Shown here: positions 1 through 7,063 of the stretch, piece by piece
Layout of the letters: the number at the start of each line of letters is the position of its first letter
How positions within the stretch are numbered: the first letter of the stretch is position 1
Assembly (NCBI GenBank): GCA_944372345.1
Contig: CALVYT010000008.1
Coordinates: 74,690-121,673, forward strand
Origin: an uncultured Clostridia bacterium
GTDB lineage: Bacteria > Bacillota > Clostridia > Christensenellales > Pumilibacteraceae
Direction of reading: 5' to 3'
DNA: 46,984 nt
Notes under the pieces: generated by a model
Databases searched by the model: none
What the model was told of the DNA's origin: nothing
The model's input: only the letters and a program-made list of their open reading frames with translations
Program-made: the position numbers and the translations under genes

Positions 1-832
1 CGCTCTTCGTGCCGAACTCCCCGTCCAGCCGCGCGAGCAGCTCCGCAAGTTCTTTCTTTACTTCCGCGAGCCGCGCTTTGTCGTTATAGCGGAACGAACA
101 TTCAAGCACAGCGCGGTCTGCGACCACGTTGCGCGCGCTGCCGCCGGATATTTTACCCGTATGCATCAGCGCCCCGCCCTTGCGTTCGGCGAGCGGTTTG
201 CTCTCCGTTATGAACCTCGCCGCCGCCGCGATCGCGTCGCGACCCTCTTCGGGCAGCGCGCAGTGCGAGCTTTTGCCGTTTATGACGACGTTGAACTCCA
301 TCACTCCCGCGAACAGCGTTTCGGCGTTCGTCGCGAACCTGCCCTTTTCCAGCTCCGGACAGAGGTGGAAAGCGTAGATCTCCGTCACGCCGTCGAGCGC
401 TCCTCCGTCGATCATTTTCGCCGCGCCGCCCTCGCCCTCTTCGCCGAACTGGAATATCAGCCTGACGTTGCGCTTCGGCGGTACGGCTGCGAACCGCTTC
501 GCCGCAGCGAGCAGCATGGCGGTATGCCCGTCGTGCCCGCACGCGTGCATCCTGCCGCATTCCGACGCGAAAGGCAGTCCCGTGCGCTCGGGTATCGGCA
601 GTCCGTCGAAATCCGCGCGGAGCGCGATCGTTCCCGGCTCGCCCGCCGTTCCTTCGACGTCGGCATACAAGCCCGTATGCACCGAACGCACGCGGTATCC
701 CAGCTCTTCGAGCTTCGCCCGCACGAACGCGCTCGTTTCGTATTCCTCGCCCGAAAGTTCGGGTATCTTGTGGAGCGCGCGTCTGACGCGCACGGCATAA
801 TCGGTCAGTTCGCCGAGTCCGGGATCGTTCAT
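1..832 (-). CDS. M20D-family amidohydrolase/aminoacylase, 3' end cut by window edge
   Basis: Metal-dependent amidohydrolase of the M20D (HipO/AmhX/IAA-amino-acid hydrolase) family, which cleaves N-acyl amino acids or related amides in the cytoplasm. I translated it from the minus strand: 277 residues are visible and the frame runs off the window. Seen: RRALHKIPELSGEE near residue 17 (family N-terminus), the metal motif HACGHDGHTAML at residues 95-106 (Cys98 and His100 as ligands), the catalytic Glu pair at 131-132 in FGEEGEGG, and FHLCPELEKG at 155-164, followed by the dimerisation (lid) domain. The start ATG at 832 is the only Met before the conserved N-terminus. It lies 7 nt from a -10 box, so there is no room for a ribosome site. 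Divergent from mgtE. Exact substrate cannot be told. Confidence 0.9.
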   Translation of the reverse strand, partial: MNDPGLGELTDYAVRVRRALHKIPELSGEEYETSAFVRAKLEELGYRVRSVHTGLYADVEGTAGEPGTIALRADFDGLPIPERTGLPFASECGRMHACGHDGHTAMLLAAAKRFAAVPPKRNVRLIFQFGEEGEGGAAKMIDGGALDGVTEIYAFHLCPELEKGRFATNAETLFAGVMEFNVVINGKSSHCALPEEGRDAIAAAARFITESKPLAERKGGALMHTGKISGGSARNVVADRAVLECSFRYNDKARLAEVKKELAELLARLDGEFGTKS

Positions 833-839
833 AACAATG

Positions 840-868
840 ATTATACTACATTCTTCGGGCAAATGCAA
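840..868 (-). promoter_or_regulatory. sigma-A promoter of the amidohydrolase (leaderless arrangement)
   Basis: On the minus strand TTGCAT (868-863), a 17-bp spacer and a perfect TATAAT (845-840). The expected transcription start is about base 833, directly at the ATG at 832, so the mRNA is probably leaderless. Confidence 0.75.
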
Positions 869-939
869 TCGTTTTTACGCACGGAAAGCGCGGACTGAGG
901 ATATGCGAAAAAAATTTCTCGGGATTTTTTGCAAAACGG

Positions 940-968
940 TTGCAAATCGCAAAGCCGGGTTGTATAAT
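940..968 (+). promoter_or_regulatory. sigma-A promoter of mgtE
   Basis: TTGCAA (940-945), 17-bp spacer, TATAAT (963-968), 47 bp before the mgtE start. The leader is too short to hold a Mg2+ riboswitch (M-box or ykkC-size element). Confidence 0.85.
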
Positions 969-1014
969 GTTTAAGAGCCGCGCGGCGCGGCAGATCACAT
1001 AAGGAGGTGCGACA

Positions 1015-2838
1015 ATGGCGGACGAAGAAAAAGACAAGATACCCGAAACCGAAAACGGAATCGTTGCTGCTGCGCCCGATGCGGACGCGGAATGCAAAGC
1101 CGCCGCCGAAAAAATATCCGAGCACCTCGAAGCCGGAGAAAAGGACGAAGCCGCAGCCTTCCTCGCCTCGCTCGATACGGACGCGCTCGTCGGCGCGCTG
1201 CGGCTGCTCGATACAGAAACGCGGGTAGACGCGTTCCTTCTGCTCGATCGCTCCGTCGCGCTCGACCTCATCCGCGAGACGGACGACGATCCCGAAACGA
1301 GTTTTTTAAGCGGTCTCGACGGGACGGACGTTTCGCGCATTGTGGACGAATTGTATTCGGACGACGAAAGCGGTGCGGTCACGGATCTGCCTCCTTTTAT
1401 CGTACAGCGACTGCTCACGCACGGCGACGAACGTTCCAAATCCATCATCGAAGGCTCGATAACCGGACTGGTCGAACGCAAACAGCTCGCTCTGCTCAAA
1501 AGCGTGCTCGTCGAACTCAACCCCGTCGATATAGCGGAGATACTCGACGACTTCAAGACGGAAGACCTGCTTAAAGTCTACCGCATACTCCCCAAAGACC
1601 TCGCGTCCGACGTGTTCGTATACCTGCCCGACGACGTCAGTCAGAACATGCTCACGGCTCTCTCCGACGTCGAAGCCGGACGGCTCATAGACGACCTCTA
1701 CGCCGACGACGCGGCCGACCTGCTCGAAGAGATGCCTTCGATGGTCGTCAAGAAACTGCTCGCAAAGACCAAGCCGGAAACGCGCGCCGCGGTCAACCAC
1801 CTGCTCCAATACAAAGAGGACAGCGCGGGCAGCATAATGACCGTCGAATTCGTCGACCTCAAAGAATACTACACCGCCGCGCAGGCGATCGAAGTCATAC
1901 GCAAAACGGGACTGGATAAAGAAACCGTCAACACCTGTTTCGTACTCGACGCGCAGCGCAGGCTGCTCGGCACCGTCACCCTCCGCCGCCTCGTGCTCGC
2001 CGCCCCCGACGAAAAAGTGGGCGACATAATGGACGACAACGTGATCATCGTGCGCACGGACACCGACCAGGAAGAGGTCGCGAAACTGTTCAAGCGTTAC
2101 GACCTGACGTCCATGCCCGTATGCGACAGCGAGAACAGGCTCGTCGGTATCGTGACCGTCGACGACATCGTCGACATCATCGAAGAAGAAACGGAAGAAG
2201 ACTTCTCGAAGATGGCGGCTATGGCGCCCATCGAGGACACCTATCTCAAAACTTCCGCGTGGAAGCACGCGCGCGGTCGCGTGCTGTGGCTGCTGTTCCT
2301 GATGATCTCGGCGACGTTTACCGGGCTTGTCATCAACGGCTTCGAAGCGCAGCTCTCCACGTTCCTGTATTCGTTCACTCCCCTGCTGATGGGAACGGCG
2401 GGCAACTGCGGATCGCAGGCGTCCACCACCGTTATACGCGCGCTCGCGCTCGATCAGATCTCCACGAAAGATTTTTTCAAAGTCAGTATGAAAGAAGGAC
2501 TGATCGCGCTCATATGCTCGTCTATACTCGCCGTCGCGAATACAGTGCGCGTCATACTGATGTACTGGTGGACGGATTACAACGAAAACTATCTCGTGCT
2601 CAAAGTCAGCCTCGTGCTTGGCGTTACGCTCATTCTGATAATGGTCATGGCGCAGGTGCTCGGCTCCGTGCTCCCGATAATAGCGAAAAAGATACGCGTC
2701 GACCCCGCGCTGATGAGCTCCCCCGTCATAGCGACGATAATGGATACGCTCTCCATACTCATCTACTGCGGCATCATAGTGCTCTGCTCGCTGTGGTTCC
2801 ACTGGGGCACGGACCTGCAATACGTCCCCGACGCATAG
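1015..2838 (+). CDS. mgtE: Mg2+ transporter MgtE with a duplicated N-terminal domain
   Basis: Inner-membrane magnesium channel/transporter. The usual parts are visible from about residue 160: the MgtE N superhelical domain (about 163-270), paired CBS domains (about 275-395, ending near IVTVDDIVDIIEEE), and the transmembrane region from about 415, with the pore motif GNCGSQAS and the conserved acidic residue in IMDTLSILIY. The protein is 607 residues against about 450 for the family. The extra first 150 residues look like a second, diverged N domain: VDELYSDDESGAVTDLPPF aligns with IDDLYADDAADLLEEMPSM. AAGGAGG lies 8-9 nt before the ATG. Own promoter upstream and an intrinsic terminator after the stop make it monocistronic. 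Confidence 0.95.
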   Translation: MADEEKDKIPETENGIVAAAPDADAECKAAAEKISEHLEAGEKDEAAAFLASLDTDALVGALRLLDTETRVDAFLLLDRSVALDLIRETDDDPETSFLSGLDGTDVSRIVDELYSDDESGAVTDLPPFIVQRLLTHGDERSKSIIEGSITGLVERKQLALLKSVLVELNPVDIAEILDDFKTEDLLKVYRILPKDLASDVFVYLPDDVSQNMLTALSDVEAGRLIDDLYADDAADLLEEMPSMVVKKLLAKTKPETRAAVNHLLQYKEDSAGSIMTVEFVDLKEYYTAAQAIEVIRKTGLDKETVNTCFVLDAQRRLLGTVTLRRLVLAAPDEKVGDIMDDNVIIVRTDTDQEEVAKLFKRYDLTSMPVCDSENRLVGIVTVDDIVDIIEEETEEDFSKMAAMAPIEDTYLKTSAWKHARGRVLWLLFLMISATFTGLVINGFEAQLSTFLYSFTPLLMGTAGNCGSQASTTVIRALALDQISTKDFFKVSMKEGLIALICSSILAVANTVRVILMYWWTDYNENYLVLKVSLVLGVTLILIMVMAQVLGSVLPIIAKKIRVDPALMSSPVIATIMDTLSILIYCGIIVLCSLWFHWGTDLQYVPDA

Positions 2839-2854
2839 AGATCGAGTCAGACCG

Positions 2855-2884
2855 CGCTCCCGCGTTACCCGCGGGAGCGTTTTT
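2855..2884 (+). terminator. intrinsic terminator of mgtE
   Basis: Perfect 10-bp GC-rich stem (2855-2864 with 2870-2879), loop TTACC, then five T residues. Confidence 0.9.
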
Positions 2885-2931
2885 CCGCACGCGAACGCCG
2901 CTTTTTACGCAAAAAACGGCGGTTATCCTCC

Positions 2932-2960
2932 TTGACAAACGCCGTTGATTATTATATAAT
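2932..2960 (+). promoter_or_regulatory. sigma-A promoter of ilvBN
   Basis: Consensus TTGACA (2932-2937), 17-bp spacer, TATAAT (2955-2960). The transcript leader before ilvB is only about 53 nt, too short for a T-box or a leader-peptide attenuator. Confidence 0.92.
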
Positions 2961-3019
2961 GGTTTAATACCAGAACATAAGGGAGCGGCGAGAATGCCGC
3001 CGACGAAAGGAGCACGCTT

Positions 3020-4687
3020 ATGAAACTCAAAGGTGCACAGATCATCGTGAAGTGCATAGAGGAACAAGGCATCGATACGGTCTACGGTTATCCCGGCGGA
3101 TCGGTGCTCGATATCTTCGACGCGCTTTACGAGGAAAAGGACAAGCTCACGCAGATACTCACCTGCCACGAACAGGGAGCGAGCCACGCCGCGGACGGCT
3201 GGGCGCGCGCTACGGGCAAGACGGGCGTAGTTATAGCAACGTCCGGTCCGGGCGCGACCAACCTCGTCACGGGCATCGCCACGGCATATATGGACAGCGT
3301 TCCTCTCGTTGCGATCACGGGCAACGTCGGCAGATCCATGCTCGGAAGGGACTCGTTCCAGGAAGTGGACATTACGGGAATAACCATACCTGTCACCAAA
3401 CACAACTTTATGGTCAAGGATCCGGAAGAACTCGCCGACACGATACGCAAGGCGTTCTTCATCGCGGGAACGGGCAGACCCGGTCCCGTGCTCGTCGACG
3501 TTCCCAAGGACGTGCAGCAGGCTCTCGTCGATTACGAACCCGCAAAGCCCGCGCCGCGCAAGGCGTATTTCAGCGACAACGAATACGTCCGCCGCGCGGT
3601 CGAGCTCATAGAGGAATCCGAACGCCCCGTGCTGTATGTGGGCGGCGGCTGTATAACGTCCGGCGCGGGCGACGCGCTCGCGGCATTCAGCGAAAAAATA
3701 AACGCCCCCGTTACGGTGACGGCTATGGGGCTCGGCTGCTTCCCCGCTTCCCACCCCAATTATATCGGCATGCCCGGTATGCACGGGCGCGACAACGTCG
3801 CCAAGACCATGCTCGAAGCCGACCTCGTGATAGCGGTGGGCTGCCGCTTCGACGACCGCGTCGCGGGCGACAGAAAACGCTTCTGCCCGCAGGCAAAAAA
3901 GATCCATATCGATATAGACCTCGCCGAACTCGGAAAGAACGTGACGCCCGACGTCGGCGTGATGGCGGACGCGCGCCTCGCTCTCGAAGCCATGCTCCCC
4001 CGCGTTTCGCAGAAGAAAAACAAGGCGTGGATAGACCGTTGCCGCGAACGGCGCGACCGCGACGTACTGCTCGGCTCGGACGGCAAGCTCTGCCCTATCC
4101 GCATAATCAAGGCGGTACAGCGCGCGGGCGACCCCGACAAGATCGTGGCTACGGACGTCGGTCAGCACCAGATGTGGGTGGCGCAGGCATACGACTTCGA
4201 CAAGCCGCGGAAGTTCATATCCAGCTGCGGACTGGGCACGATGGGCTACGGAATGGGCGCGGCGATAGGCGCGTGCATGGGCAGCGGCAAGCAGACGGTG
4301 CTGTTTACGGGCGACGGTTCGTTCCATATGAACTTCAACGAGCTCGTTACGGCGGCGAAACTGGATCTCGACATAACGGTGTTCGTTATGAACAACCACA
4401 CTTTGGGAATGGTGCGGCAATGGCAGACGCTGTTCTACCACCGTCACTATTCGTCGACGGACATCAACTACCCTACCGACTTCGTCAAGCTCGCCGAAGC
4501 GCTCGGCGCGAAGGGCTACCGACTCGAACGCAACGAGGACATAGAGTCCGTGATCGAAAAGGCGTTTTCCGAAAGAGGCGTCAAAGTCATCGACTGCAAG
4601 ATAGACAAGGACGAATTCGTGCTGCCGATGATCCCGCCCGGAAAGAATTTCGAAGATATACTGACGAAAAAACCCGTCATTGACTGA
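3020..4687 (+). CDS. ilvB: acetolactate synthase large (catalytic) subunit
   Basis: Thiamine-diphosphate enzyme that condenses two pyruvates to acetolactate (valine/leucine), or pyruvate and 2-oxobutyrate (isoleucine). 555 residues, normal length. Seen: YGYPGGSVLDIFDAL at the N-terminus, the ThDP-activating Glu51 in HEQGASHAADG, the FAD/dinucleotide-like middle domain, and the ThDP/Mg motif from GDGS (Asp432) to NN about 27 residues later, followed by LGMVRQWQ. GAAAGGAG precedes the ATG. The regulatory subunit gene follows after 11 bp in the same operon. The biosynthetic AHAS type rather than the catabolic AlsS type is inferred from the adjacent ilvN and the RQWQ motif. Confidence 0.97.
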   Translation: MKLKGAQIIVKCIEEQGIDTVYGYPGGSVLDIFDALYEEKDKLTQILTCHEQGASHAADGWARATGKTGVVIATSGPGATNLVTGIATAYMDSVPLVAITGNVGRSMLGRDSFQEVDITGITIPVTKHNFMVKDPEELADTIRKAFFIAGTGRPGPVLVDVPKDVQQALVDYEPAKPAPRKAYFSDNEYVRRAVELIEESERPVLYVGGGCITSGAGDALAAFSEKINAPVTVTAMGLGCFPASHPNYIGMPGMHGRDNVAKTMLEADLVIAVGCRFDDRVAGDRKRFCPQAKKIHIDIDLAELGKNVTPDVGVMADARLALEAMLPRVSQKKNKAWIDRCRERRDRDVLLGSDGKLCPIRIIKAVQRAGDPDKIVATDVGQHQMWVAQAYDFDKPRKFISSCGLGTMGYGMGAAIGACMGSGKQTVLFTGDGSFHMNFNELVTAAKLDLDITVFVMNNHTLGMVRQWQTLFYHRHYSSTDINYPTDFVKLAEALGAKGYRLERNEDIESVIEKAFSERGVKVIDCKIDKDEFVLPMIPPGKNFEDILTKKPVID

Positions 4688-4698
4688 GGAGGTCCGCT

Positions 4699-5235
4699 AT
4701 GCCTGAAAAAACGCAGAAACATATAATAACCGCGCTCGTAACGAATAAATCGGGCGTACTCACCCGCATAAGCGGACTGTTCGCGCGCAGAGGGTACAAT
4801 ATCGATTCGCTGTCCGTCTGCAATACGAACAACCCCGCAATGTCGCGCATGACGATAGTCGCGCTCGGCACGAACGACGAGATCAATCAGATAGTCCGCC
4901 AGCTCGACAAGCTGTGGGACTGCCACAAGATCAAGGTGCTCCGCCCCGCCGAATGCGTCAAGCGCGAACTGCTGCTCATCAAGGTCAGCGTTCCGTCCTC
5001 GCGCCGCCCCGAGATCGAAAGCACGGCGAATATGATGAAAGTCAAGATCATTGACGTCGGAGAGTCCTCCGTCACCTGCGAGATGACGGGCGAACCGAAC
5101 AAGATCGACAAGTTCATCGAGCTTATGCAGCCGTTCGGTATACTCGAACTCGCCCGCACGGGCATCACCGCTCTGTCGAGAGGCGAGGAGATACTGGACG
5201 ATATGGCGGACTACAACGAAGAAATCAACAAATGA
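4699..5235 (+). CDS. ilvN: acetolactate synthase small (regulatory) subunit
   Basis: Regulatory partner of IlvB that binds valine and confers feedback inhibition. 178 residues. The N-terminal ACT domain is clear (LVTNKSGVLTRISGLFARRG, residues 13-32), and the second ACT-like C-terminal domain begins at about 83 (LLLIKVSVPSSRRPEI) and ends with RTGITALSRGE. TGAGGAGG lies directly before the ATG, overlapping the ilvB stop region, which suggests translational coupling. No ilvC or leu genes follow; the operon ends in repeat DNA. Confidence 0.96.
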   Translation: MPEKTQKHIITALVTNKSGVLTRISGLFARRGYNIDSLSVCNTNNPAMSRMTIVALGTNDEINQIVRQLDKLWDCHKIKVLRPAECVKRELLLIKVSVPSSRRPEIESTANMMKVKIIDVGESSVTCEMTGEPNKIDKFIELMQPFGILELARTGITALSRGEEILDDMADYNEEINK

Positions 5236-5299
5236 GGGAGAGTCTGTAATACAGCGGAAGGCGCATAGCACCGCCCGAGCGGCTGCGTCCTCGGTCGGG

Positions 5300-5370
5300 A
5301 TGCCTTCCCCTTTGAGGGGGAAGGCATATAACGGGGTTGATACGGACTACGTGCTCGGTCACATACTCCG
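5300..5370 (+). repeat. dispersed repeat, hairpin-headed unit (family R0, copy 1)
   Basis: An 11-bp hairpin (5300-5310 with 5317-5327), then a stretch running from GGCATATAACGGGGTTGA to CACATACTCC. The same unit occurs twice in tandem at 41617-41733. The hairpin may also terminate ilvBN, but no T run follows it. Confidence 0.8.
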
Positions 5371-5400
5371 CCTCGTGCTGACGCACATCGGCGACAGAAG

Positions 5401-5541
5401 TATGCTCCCTCGCCAGTTGTCCGTCTGAACCCCGTTCTCTGCCTTCCGCGGCAGCGGGAATAGAGGGGAATAATGCTCCCTCGGCAGCTGCCCGCCTGAC
5501 CCCGCTCTGTGCCTTCTGCTGTATCGGGAGAACTTAGCGGG
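5401..5541 (+). repeat. two degenerate tandem copies of a ~71-bp unit
   Basis: Units start at 5401 (ATGCTCCCTCGCCAG) and 5472 (ATGCTCCCTCGGCAG) and share the order CTGCC...CTGA.CCCG.TCT.TGCCTTC...CGGGA. They separate the R0 and R1 repeat parts that are contiguous in the copy at 41.7 kb. Non-coding. Confidence 0.6.
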
Positions 5542-5576
5542 GAAGAAGATATTTAATTTTAGAAAAATGCTCCATC

Positions 5577-5793
5577 GGCTGCCGCTTTGCGCCGATTGTC
5601 GGTTTTCGCCGCGGGTTTGCTGCGGCTGCAACCGAGCGCAAAAGCCGTGCTTTTGCTTCTCGCGCGAAAAGTTTACATACATTATGCCTAAAAATCGCCC
5701 GCGGCTTGCCGCGGGCGTGATCTTTTTTGAAATTTACCGTTTGACGGGTAATTACGCCATAAAAGCAATATCGCAGGCGCAACCGAACGTGCA
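5577..5793 (+). repeat. dispersed repeat mosaic (family R1, copy 1)
   Basis: About 144 bp (5577-5720) nearly identical to 41733-41876, including GCCGATTGTCGGTTTTCGCC, CAACCGAGCGCAAAAGCCG and a GC-rich hairpin at about 5697-5717. A short shared piece, CGCAGGCGCAACCGAA, recurs at about 5773. Short Cys-rich reading frames here are by-products of the repeat. Confidence 0.8.
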
Positions 5794-6012
5794 TAGGATG
5801 CGGCTTTGCTCTGTCTGCTGCTCGCGGAAAAAGCTATGGCGGAAAAGACAAGGTTTGCTCCGCGTCTGCTCCGCTTGCCCTGCGGCGTTTAGGCGTAATG
5901 CTTTTCCGCAAGCCCCGCTGCGTCCGTAAGATACCGAGGCGCGTCTGCCTTACTTTATAAGCGTGCCTTTATATTATATGAAAAGGGATTTTAAGTTTCT
6001 CGGAAAGGGGTT
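5794..6012. other. intergenic DNA without recognisable gene
   Basis: I see no coding region, RNA gene or promoter that I would defend between the dispersed repeat and the hairpin at 6013. Confidence 0.5.
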
Positions 6013-6048
6013 CGGGGAGAACCCTCTTTTCAAAGAGGGTTCTCCCCG
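6013..6048 (-). terminator. long inverted repeat, probable terminator of the minus-strand DUF3592-like gene
   Basis: 17-bp perfect arms (6013-6029 and 6032-6048) with a 2-nt centre, 20 bp past the stop at 6069. The U run is within the arm rather than after it. The same design recurs at 46774-46815. Confidence 0.6.
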
Positions 6049-6068
6049 ATAAACACTTCCCGAAAAAA

Positions 6069-6842
6069 TCAAAGTCGCTCTTTTTTCGGCAGATCGGCGA
6101 GGGGGTCGGGGGAATAGCCGTCGGGCGGGGCGTCGGAGGGGCGCAGGGGATCGGGGAGTTCGTCGGGCGGAGTGACGGAATCGAGGTCGACGCAATAGAC
6201 GGACGGATCGTCCGGCATAACGTAAACATTGACCGTGCCGCCCGGCTCGAGCGGGTATTTGGCGGACGAAAACGGCGCGCTGCGGTATTCGCCTTTGCCG
6301 TCGAGCGGGCGGCACAGCAGAAGATCGCAGACGGGTCTGCCGTTGACTATGTACGATATGTCGGGAACGACTGCTGTTATGCGGCAGAGCACGGGCACGC
6401 CGAGGCGCAGCGCGGCTTTGGCTTTGCGCTGTTTTTTCAGTCCCGTAACGGCGACCGCGAGCGGTATGCCGCAGAACAGCGCGCCGAACCCGAGCAGCGC
6501 GAACGGCAGAGGCGCGAATATCCTTTCGCGGAGAATGACCGTCGGATCGCTTTTTTTGCAGAGCACGACCAGCTCGTCGCCTTCGTCCACGCCGCGCGGC
6601 GCATAGCCGAGCGATACGTCGGAATAAGTCTGACCGCCGAACTCGAACCGAACGAGCGCGTCGCCGTCACCGTCACCGCCGCCCTCCGCGACCTCGGTCA
6701 CGACCGCGGGCGTTTCGGCGTATGCCGCCGACTGCACGGCGAGCACGATGCCGAGCGCCGCCCCGACGAGGAACACCGCCGCGCCGACCGCAACGAATAT
6801 CCATAATATCCACCGTCCGCCGCTGCTCTCTCTGATCTTCAT
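6069..6842 (-). CDS. DUF3592-like membrane protein
   Basis: 257 residues. Two hydrophobic segments: about 12-38 after the charged start MKIRESSGGRW, and about 110-132 (PFALLGFGALFCGIPLAVAV). Between and after them are two small beta-rich stretches of the DUF3592 type: VRFEFGGQTYSDVSLGYAP followed by GDELVVLC, and YIVNGRPVCDLLL with YPLEPGGTVNVYVMPDDPS. The C-terminus is Pro/Asp-rich and ends in KKERL. A GGAGG site lies upstream of the ATG and a TATAAT on the same strand at 6879-6874. Stands alone. Function unknown; members of this family are uncharacterised membrane proteins. Confidence 0.75.
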   Translation of the reverse strand: MKIRESSGGRWILWIFVAVGAAVFLVGAALGIVLAVQSAAYAETPAVVTEVAEGGGDGDGDALVRFEFGGQTYSDVSLGYAPRGVDEGDELVVLCKKSDPTVILRERIFAPLPFALLGFGALFCGIPLAVAVTGLKKQRKAKAALRLGVPVLCRITAVVPDISYIVNGRPVCDLLLCRPLDGKGEYRSAPFSSAKYPLEPGGTVNVYVMPDDPSVYCVDLDSVTPPDELPDPLRPSDAPPDGYSPDPLADLPKKERL

Positions 6843-6873
6843 TCCGTCTTGCCTCCTTTTTGTCTTTTGTTCT

Positions 6874-6879
6874 ATTATA
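6874..6879 (-). promoter_or_regulatory. -10 box of the DUF3592-like gene
   Basis: TATAAT on the minus strand, 31 nt before the start codon; no good -35 at the right distance. Confidence 0.55.
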
Positions 6880-6929
6880 CCGCACTGCGCGGCAAAAGTC
6901 CATACCTTTTGCGTTTTTCGTCGGCGGCG

Positions 6930-6986
6930 CGGCGGAGAAACGCCGTTTGCGCAGAACAGCGGCGGAGAAACGCCGTTTGCGCAGAA
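6930..6986. repeat. twin 27-bp direct repeat, period 30
   Basis: Two identical 27-bp copies at 6930-6956 and 6960-6986, each with a small inverted repeat CGGCG-GAGAAA-CGCCG and CGTTTGCGCAGAA. They lie just upstream of the promoter of the kinase/LytTR pair, so they could be an operator. Confidence 0.85.
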
Positions 6987-7011
6987 TATAGGTACGCTTG
7001 CATAACGGGCA

Positions 7012-7040
7012 TTGACAAATTCCGCGCGTTCGGTTATAAT
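7012..7040 (+). promoter_or_regulatory. sigma-A promoter of the first kinase/regulator pair
   Basis: TTGACA (7012-7017), 17-bp spacer, TATAAT (7035-7040); start codon at 7064. Confidence 0.92.
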
Positions 7041-7063
7041 CCGAATGAAAGGAGAAAGGTGAG

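Noticed and set aside
968..1014. Magnesium riboswitch before mgtE
   Set aside because: The leader is about 40 nt, far too short for an M-box.
2960..3019. T-box or leucine-type attenuator before ilvB
   Set aside because: The leader from the promoter to the start codon is only about 53 nt and contains no terminator/antiterminator pair.
5567..5929. 120-residue Cys-rich plus-strand reading frame
   Set aside because: It lies within the dispersed repeat; the matching copy at 41.7 kb has a different frame, and there is no ribosome site.
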